From Roseovarius sp. (GTDB lineage: Bacteria > Pseudomonadota > Alphaproteobacteria > Rhodobacterales > Rhodobacteraceae), in the NCBI GenBank assembly GCA_007125415.1, contig SLDH01000030.1:1-10120 (forward strand): DNA of 10,120 nt, written 5' to 3'. Within the stretch, counting starts at the first letter, position 1. The number at the start of each line of letters is the position of its first letter. A model generated the notes under the pieces. The model was not told the DNA's origin. It did no database searches and was given only the letters and a program-made list of their open reading frames with translations. Below, piece after piece: positions 1-9,000 of this stretch. The translations under genes were made by a program, and so were the position numbers.

Positions 1-3000
1 CGGGCAGCTCTTCCTCTCCGGCGGTCGGCTGGGGAATGTGCTCGTCTATGATATCGACGCGATACAGCGTGTGCTGCGCGCCGCCGAGCCGGGCGCGCCT
101 TTCTTCGATCATCCCATCAACGACATGAACGAGAATGGCAGACCGATCTTCGGTACCGCCCTGCGCAACGACTTCAATGAAGAGATCGACCTGCGCGGCG
201 CCTACGGCTTCTTTCGTCTGGGCGGCGTCGGCCCCGGTGGAGACGCCGAAGAGTTCATCGGGGCACCCCGCGGGCTTCGTGCGCAGTATGGCCCGATCGT
301 CACCGGCGGCTTCACCGGCGCCACGGCACAGGGCCGCAGCGTGATCAACCTGGCACCGGAAGGGTTCGAGGGGCCATTCGACGTGACCGCCGCAACCGGG
401 TCGATCACGCTACCGCCCTACACAGACGCCGAGAACCCGCAGCCGACCTTCCATTTCGAGGTGGACAGGCCCAACGAGGTGGCCGAGATCGTCTTCTCGC
501 TGGCCGTGGCCGGGCCGCGCGACGGGCTCTTTCCGTCGGATGGCAGCGATGCGGTGGTCGAGGCCCTGAGAAACCTCGGCTATCGCGACGGCAGCACCAG
601 CGGCGTGCCACGCCCGGACCTGCCGGATGTCGATGGCAACCGCAACCGCATCCACAGCTTGACCATCAGCCGCGAGGAACTGCTGGAGCGTTTCCCGGAT
701 GGCCGTGTCTCGGTCACATTGCCGCCCGGGACTGTCCTGACAGCGGGGCAGCGGTATTTCTGGGGCGTCGAGACGGTGCTGCAGGCCAGCAACCAGCACC
801 CCGACAGCCGGCGCGAGGTCGCAAGCCTCGTGATCGAGCCGCCGATGCCCGAGCCAGGGCAGGATTATGCGGGTGTGACGGTGGTCACCCATGGCTTCTC
901 CGCGCCCTTCATCGGGCCGAATGCGACAGAGGCCAGCACCTTCGATCTGGCGCGCAGCATCGCCGAACAGACCCGTGGCGCGCTGCTGCTCTACACCCCC
1001 GGCAGCGGCACGCTGGGCGAGTGGTCGGTGATGCGGGGCGACCCGATGAGCGATCCGACCGTCACCCTCGTAACCGACTGGACCGATGCGAGTTCGGTCA
1101 ATGATACCGGCTTTGCCGAGGCGGCGGGTGATGCCTTCTATGCCGCGATCATCGATTTGCAGCGAAATCATCTGCCGGGCCTGCTGAGTGCACCGCTCCA
1201 TTTCATCGGGGCGGACCGGGGCGCGGCGGTGAATACCGAGCTTCTGCAACGCCTGCTGGTCTTCGAGGGGGAGGAGCGGCTCGGCGCCATCCATGTCACC
1301 ACGATCGACCCCAACTCAAGACCGCAAAGCCAGATGCAGGTGCCGATCAACGATTTTCTCGGGGCCATCGAGAAGATGAGCAAGCTCGTTGCCGTGGGTT
1401 TCTATACCTATGGCGTCGCACAGGCCTTCGGCACGGTTGCATCTTACGGCACTGCCGCCCCTGTTACCCTGCCGCAAACCGCAGCGGCCTTCCGCTTTGC
1501 CAAACTGGCCCAGGACTTTGCGAGCAAGATCGGCGCCGCCCAGAAAGTCACCAATTTTCTCGGCTTCTCCACCCTCGACTTCACCAATTTCCAGGACCCG
1601 GAGGTAATCACATGGCGGGGTGTGGACTTTGCCGACAATTACTTCCAACAGGCAGTCGATGACGGCCGGGCCTTCTCGTTCAGTTGGCGCGGGGCCGCCC
1701 TGAAGGATGCGGATATAAATGTCGATCTCACCACCCTGCCCGGATTTTTCGAGGATGATGCGGTGCCGGATATCACCTTCGGTGTCTTCAACCGCACACA
1801 GCTCGGCACGGGCGTGGGCACGGTCAATGCGCGCGCCATCGGCTGGTATATCGGCACGGCCAACCTGCAGGCCGATCGGTTCATCGGGGCGGGAGGCACG
1901 CCCGACAATATCTGGCGCAGTGCCTATGACCGCTTCGTGGAAACCAAGACAGCCTTCCCGCCGCTCGGCGATCAATGGAGTTTCGGCACCATCGCGCGCT
2001 ATTACAATGACAGTCAGGCCCCGCGCCCGGCCACCATCGCGCAATCGGCCGAAGGGTTCGATCCGAACCTCCGGTCCTGGTATGTCGCCCGGGAATTCGA
2101 AAACCCCGCGATCCGCAGCGATGTGACAGCCGCCGTCGATACCCGCGCCTGGGAAGGGGTGGGGACGGGCTGGTTCTATTCCTCGCTGGGTGGTGGCGCG
2201 GGCCTTCGCCACATGATCAACACCACCGACCGTAGCGCGAATGACCCCGCAACGGTGCAGAACGCGCAGCAGTTCAACAAGACCGAGGTGATCGAGGATA
2301 TCTTCAACGGCGATTTCGAGAGCAGCTTCCGCCCCTTCTACGGGCGCGTGCCGATACCGGGGCGCAGCGCCTATGAAATCGCCGGCTGGTCGTTCCACGG
2401 GGGCGGGCTGGGCAATTCGGACCGCCTTGCCCCCGACCCGGATGACATGGATGTGGCCACGCTCCTGCAAGGGATACCGCTACCGGGGCTGAGCTCGCTT
2501 CGCCCCCAGCTTTCCTTGTCGAAGCTGCGGGCGCTCATGCCCGAAAACCTCGGCGAAAGCGCGCAGACACAGTTGATCAACCTGCTCAACTTCCTGATCA
2601 ACGAAACACTCGCGTCAAACGAGGGCGTCTCGCTCTTCGACGCGCTGAGCCGAGGCGACATCGCCGCGATTCCGGGAAAACTCGCGGGTTTCGTCGAAGC
2701 GGCGACGCTCAAGCTCAACGACCTGGCCTTTGACGGCGGCACCATCACGATCCTGCGGGAGATGTGGCTCAAGAGCATCGACAATAAGGCCGAACTTTTC
2801 AGGGACCCCTTCTTTGACGGCAACAGCATCATCGTCAAACCCCTCGCACAGGAGCGCAACGAACAGCTTCTGGCCGGATGGGTAACCGATGAAAAGGGCG
2901 AGGTGCGCAAACTGTCGGTGGCCGGCAAGGCAGCCGGCTTTGTTGCGGACGAACTGATCAAGCGTATCCCGAACCTCATCCGCTTCATCCAGGAATCGCT

Positions 3001-6000
3001 GGTGGAATGGCGCTTCGCGCTCGAGGCCGATCGCAGCCTTGTCCACAACACCTTGCACTTTCCCGAAGACAAGGATCTGCTGGGGATCGATGTCGACTGG
3101 GGCTATATTCCCGCCCGGGGCCTGACCGACGAGCGGCTCGCCGAACTCGAGGTCTATTTCGAGCATAACGGCGCGCTCACACGCCTGCCCGCGCATACGC
3201 CGGGCGCCATCGTCACCGCCGCAACCGCGGACGACGCAGGCCCGGTGCGGGTGATGTTCCGCATTCCCGATGCCGTGCAGGGCGAGGTGGGGCGGCTCGT
3301 GATCCATCACGCGGCCGAGCCTGACCGCAGCCTCCTGCGGGAGCTGCTCATCGACAATATCAGCTTTGACGGTCAGGTCATCATGACCGACAGCGAGAAC
3401 GACCCCGACGATCTCAACATCTTCTTTGCCGACAAGGGACAGGGGGTGGAAAATGCCGATGGTATCGGTGCGCTCATTGCCACCGAGGCCGAAGGCGAGG
3501 CGCGCGACCGTCATAGCATCACCTTCGAGAATCGCTCGGATCAGCGGGTGGATTTCACCCTCCGCCTGCCGGCCAACGATTTTCTGACCCTCGAGGCGCT
3601 GGAAGGCACCTGGTTCAACGATGGCACGGCCGATAGCGGCGGGGTGGCGATGAGCGGCCCGCTCGACACGCGCGACGGAGGCGACACGTTTCTCACCGTG
3701 AGCATCGGCGCGAATGAGAGCGCAAGGCTGGGGCTGAGCGCCTCGGTGCTGCGCGATGCCCTGCCCGACCTGCTGGGCCCCGAGGGCGTCGCCCTTCTGA
3801 CCGCGCGGGCCGAGATCAGTTACCGCGCGCAGGGCGACACAGGGCAGATCGTCAGCCGCAGCGCCCATTTCTTCTACCTGCTCGATGGCGGGGATGAAGC
3901 GGCGAATGACGGCAATCTGGGCTTTGCCGATACGGTCACCGAAACCACCCGCGAGATCACCATTCCGGTGCGCGGCGTGCTTGCCGGCAATGCCGCGCTC
4001 GAGGCGGTGCTGAGCAGTTCCCGCCGCGGGGACTGGTTCAGCGTGCGGGGCAGCGGCACGGGCGGGCCGATCACCCTCGGCTTTGCCCCCCGTCAGGTAG
4101 GGGCGAGCGCAGCGGGGCAGCCCATTCTTGAGGATGAGGGGGTTCTGCGCCTCAGTTGGCAGCGCGCCCCGCTGGCCGAAGTCACGCTCTCGGGCCGCGG
4201 CGCCGCCGAGCAGGTGATCAACCTGAGCACCGATGCCCTGCGCGATGCGTTGCGCGCCATCCTGGCCGATCTGCGCGCCGCCGAGGAGGCCGAGGAGGTT
4301 TCCGAGGAAGACAGCTTCGCGGCCCTCTTCGCCGATCTGCCCGAGGATGGCTGGGAGGCGCTCACGCGCAGCCTCGAGGCACGGGTCAGAGGGCTGATCG
4401 CCCCTGCCGGAGAGGGGGCTTTCCGGATCTCGCAAGGGGATGAGGGCACGCTCAGTTTCATTTTCACGCAAGAGAGCGAGCGCAATCGCCTGCCGGTCGA
4501 GCCCAGCGAGGCCGAGCAGCGGGCCGAGACGGTTACCGAGGATCTGGCCGAGGAGCTTGCCGATCAGGAGGCCCGCATCGAGGGGCCGAAAGCCGATGCC
4601 GATACGGCAGCCGATCTGGCAAAGGGCCTTTTCGTGGCCGGGCCCGAGCAGATCGACGCGCTGGGGGCGGCGCGCGACAGTTTCAATACCGTCAATGCCG
4701 ATGCCGTGCAACGCGCGGCCGATCTGAACAGCCGCACCGCCACCCAGGCCGAAAGGCTCGACCTGCTGGCGGCGGCGCTGGAGGGCGAGACGGCGGCCTT
4801 CGGCGGCATCGCGGCCAGTTCCGCGCGCATCATCCAGAGCATCCTTTCGGGCAATGCACTTTTCGAGTCGCAATTGACCGCGCAGCTTGATGCGCATGTG
4901 GCGCTGATGGCCGAGGCGGGCGCGCAGGCCACCACCAGCGAGGACATTACCGCGCTCAACATCTTCAACAACGCGCATGAAAAGCTGACCGAAGACAGTC
5001 AGTCCTATCTCCAGCTCATCCGCAATCGCGGGCTCATGCCGGGGGCCGGGTTCACGCCGCAGGCAAATCTCAGCGGCGCGGCCAACTCGGGGGTCGCGCA
5101 GCTCAAGGCCGGGTTGGCTTCTGCACCTCCCGGGGCGCTGGATGCTGCCATCGCCAGTGTCCAGACGCAGGTGGGCGGGACCCCGGCAGGGGCCGAGGTC
5201 CATCAGTTCTGGAATGACAGCATTACCCAGTATCGCAGTCTGCTGGATGGTCTCAATACTGTGCTCAACCGGCAGAACGACCTGTTTCAGAACGTCCTGC
5301 AGAACATGCGGGCCAGCCTCGATCCGAACGTCGTCGCACTGTATGAATCCGGGCTTCAAGACCTGTCCGAGAACCGGGCGCAGATGACGATCAGCTTTGC
5401 CGGCCTTCAGGAAGACTCGCTTGAGATGATCACCGCCACCACACTCTCGGAGGACGCTTTGCGGGGTGTGAGCGCGCGGGCCTTTACCGAGGCGGGTCGC
5501 ATCCTTGACGACATCGACACTCTTCGTGAAAGCGTGATCCGGCATGAGGCCGCTCATCAGGTGCTGACCGGCAGCGCCCGGGCCTCGGACAACCCGGAAG
5601 CCGCAGAAGCATCGTCGCGCATGATCGAACGGCATCTCAGGCGCATACAAGACGCCGACGGCGCATTGCTTGAAACGCGCGGATCGATCGAAGCAACCGT
5701 AACCGAGATCGAATCGGCACTGCCTCAGCTTTACCAGAACGGCACGCTGCGTTCGGATGGCACAGACGACCCCACATTCGGCGGCATCTCCCTGACATCA
5801 CCTGCCAAGATGATCAGAGCGCTGACACAAGGCCTGAATGAGGCAACGCTCGCATCGGGAAGCCTGCTCGACGGGTTCAACGCATTGGGAGAGACCGGCG
5901 ACACGCAGTTCCGCGCCGCCACCGGGGCACCCGAGGGAATTCTTGCCGCGGTGAGCCAGATCGGACAAATTCTGGGCCGGTTGAGCGAAAGCCCCCTGAT

Positions 6001-9000
6001 GACCCAGAGTGGCGGAGACATCGGCGGCCCGCCTGCCGGCACGCTGATTTCGCCGGCACAGGTTTTGCGCATCAAGGCCCTGCTCGAAACGCCCGGCGCC
6101 CCCACCAGTTCACAGGGAGGCGCAGGGCTCTCGGGCCTTTTCAACAGTGCTGCCCTGAGCCGGGTGCTGGACAGGGTCTTTGACGCAGGGGGGCTGCAAG
6201 GCCCGCTCAACCCCTACCAGATGCAGGTCAGCGAAGCGCAGGAGCCGCTCTTCGGCATGGTCTCGGCCATCGCGCGCGTCACGCAGCTGGTCAATGAAGC
6301 GATTGCGGATGGCAGCCCACTCCCTGCCGCTGCGCTGGGCGAAATCTCGCTTTTGCAGCAGGACGCCGGGACCTTGCAAGGCTGGTTCACCGAAGCATCG
6401 GCCCGCACATCGGCCTTCACCGGCCTTTTCAAGAACATCCTGCCCGCGCAGCCCAGCGGCGAGCCGCTCCCCTTCAATGCGCTTCAGAACCTGCTTAAGG
6501 GCAGCTTCGAGGCGAAGAGCGTGGATGTAAGCCGCATCATCCTCGATTTCGACGCGGCCTTCGTCGAGGGTCAGAGCCTGCTTGACCAACTGGCACAGGG
6601 GATCGACCTGCCACCCGACCAGCGGATCACGCTGTCGGGCCGCATCATCGACCAGAACGCCGCCTGGGGCCGGACCGAAGCACAGCTCGGCCTGACCGAT
6701 GCGCGCCTGAACGCGCTGCGCGAGGCCGCCGAAAGCGCAGGTGCAGGCAGCAGCGAGGCGCTGGGCGCGCTTGACGGGCTGCGCACCGGCGCGCTTTCCG
6801 GGCTGGCCGGCTCGGGGGCGGCGCTCGATGCCTCGCTGGGCGATCTGCTCGATATCGCCCGGCAGATTGCGGAACTCACCCCGGGCGACACCGCAGGGGC
6901 AGAGGAACTGGGTCGCGCGCTCGAGACGCGCATCGACGAAGGCCGGGCCGCCGCGCAAGGCCTGGCCGAGCAGCTCGAGCAGCTTGAAACAGAGGTCGAG
7001 CAACCTCTGCAGGATATCGCGGATGACCTCATGGCGATCAGTGCGGCCACCCGGGCAGGCTTTGCCAGCTTCGATTTCGGCGGGCTGCTGGACGACGGCT
7101 CCTCCTCGTTCGAGCTTGAAAAACTGCTGCGCGAGGATGTGGACGCGCTGCTGACACCGGCGCAACAGCGCTACAGGCTCGACGCGCTCTTCAATCTTGA
7201 TCGTATCGGTGACCGTGTGGTGATCGACCTTGGCGTTCTTCTGGAGATCCTGCGCGCCGAGGCCCGCGATGAGGGCTTTGACCCGGCGGCGGCGCTGACC
7301 GAGTTGCTGGCCTGGACCTATACGCATGAGATTGCCCATACGCTGGGCCTGCCCGATCTTTACGACTTCGAAACCGGCGAGCCGCTTGAAGGGGCGGGTT
7401 TGATGGGCGCGCGCAACGATTTCAGCCTCACCCCGGGGCTGGAAGGTATCGTGCGTTTCGCCTCCGACAGGCCCGAGGCCACGCGCGCGGCCGATGTGGG
7501 CGCGGTGCTGGACCTTTTGCGCACTGCCGCGGACGCAGGCGCGCTGACCGACGAGGAAGGCGGCCCGCGCACCTATCTCTTCGCGCCACCGTCCGGGGCA
7601 CGCCCACTGCTTGACACCGGCTGGCAGATACTGGGCGACGTCCGGTCGCTCGGTGCCAATGATCTGCACCTGACCGAGACAGGGATCAGCCGCACCTCGG
7701 CCTATCGCGGCCTGATCGTGCCAGCGGGAGCAACCTCGCTTTCCTTCACCCTGAGCAGCCTGCTGCCGCAACTGCCGGACGCGCCGCCCGACGCTTTCGA
7801 GATGGCGGTGCTCGATCGCTCGGGCCGCGCGCTGGCGCAGATCGAAGGGCTGGGCGGCACCGATGCGGCGTTCAACCTGCAGCCCGACGGGCGTCTTCTG
7901 CTCGCACCGGGTGTCACCACCGGCCCGGCCAGCACGGATGCGGACGGCCGCGTGACCCGCACGGTCACCATCGATCTGACCGCACTGGGCAACCCTGCGC
8001 GCTTTGCCCTCTCGCTCGACCTGATCGGCTTCGGCGAGACGGATGCCAGCGCCATGATCACCGGCCTTGCCTTCGATGTGCCGAGCGAGTTGTCGAACCG
8101 CCCGCCGGTGCTCACAGCAGGTGCCAGCGTCACGCTGGATGAAGGCACCAGCGCGCTTGTTGATCTGCGCCCGCTGGTCACGGACCCCGATGATGATCCG
8201 CTCACCTATGAAATCGCCGTTATGCCCGGGTTCGGCACGCTCATCGCGGTGGAGCCCGGTGTCTGGCGCTACACCCCAGAGCCGGGGTTCAGCGGCGAGG
8301 ATGCGCTGCGCTTTACCGCCAGCGACGGGATGTTCCGCCCCGTGCCCGTTGCCCTTTCGCTGATCGTGCGCCCGGTGAGTATCGAGGCGCCGAACCGCCC
8401 GCCGGTGCTGGACGGCCCGGAAGATGCCACCGTGCAGGAAGGCGATGTGCTGGAGGTGCAGTTCACCGCCACGGACCCCGACGGAGACCCTGTGAGCTTG
8501 CGCATCGAGGAAGGCCCGCCCGGTGCCACGATCAGCGCCGAGGGGCTCTTGCGCTGGACCGACACGCCGAGCGGACCGGCAACGCAGCTTTTCACCATTC
8601 TGGCCGAAGACGGGCGCGGCGGCGTGGCCCGGCAGGCGCTCACGGTCGATGTGACGAATGCCGGCCCCGTGATCCGCCTCAGCGTGCCGCGCGAGCAGGT
8701 GGTCGAGACCGACACGGTGATCGGGATTTCGCTGACCGATCCGGGCGGCGATGCGGTGGGACCGATCACGCTTGACTGGGGCGATGGCACCGTCGTGACC
8801 CTTCCGTCCGACACCACCGAGGCCACGCACCGCTATGCACAGCCGGGGCAATTCAGCGTGACCGCGAGTGCCACCGATGAGCATGGCGCCACCGGCACGG
8901 CGCGCAGCATGATCGATGTGGTGACACCCGGGCTGGAAGTGATCAGGCTCACCTCCGGGCCATGGGGCGTGCAGGTCCGGTTCAACGAGCCGGTGGACAT

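Noticed and set aside
1208..1222. Reading G-A-D-R-G as an active Asp-nucleophile hydrolase (dehalogenase type)
   Set aside because: Such enzymes also need a catalytic histidine, and none is present between residues 431 and 737, so an inactive domain is more likely.
410..2470. Minus-strand open frames of 294 and 384 codons
   Set aside because: Antisense to the hydrolase-like domain; no domain signature, and composition typical of a shadow frame.
4156..4727. Short + strand open frames in other phases
   Set aside because: They overlap the main frame out of phase, are Arg/Ser/Pro-rich, and have no motif.
2615..5650. Minus-strand open frame of 1011 codons
   Set aside because: Same reasoning: it is the antisense shadow of the jelly-roll, beta-sandwich and helical regions, with no recognisable domain and biased composition.
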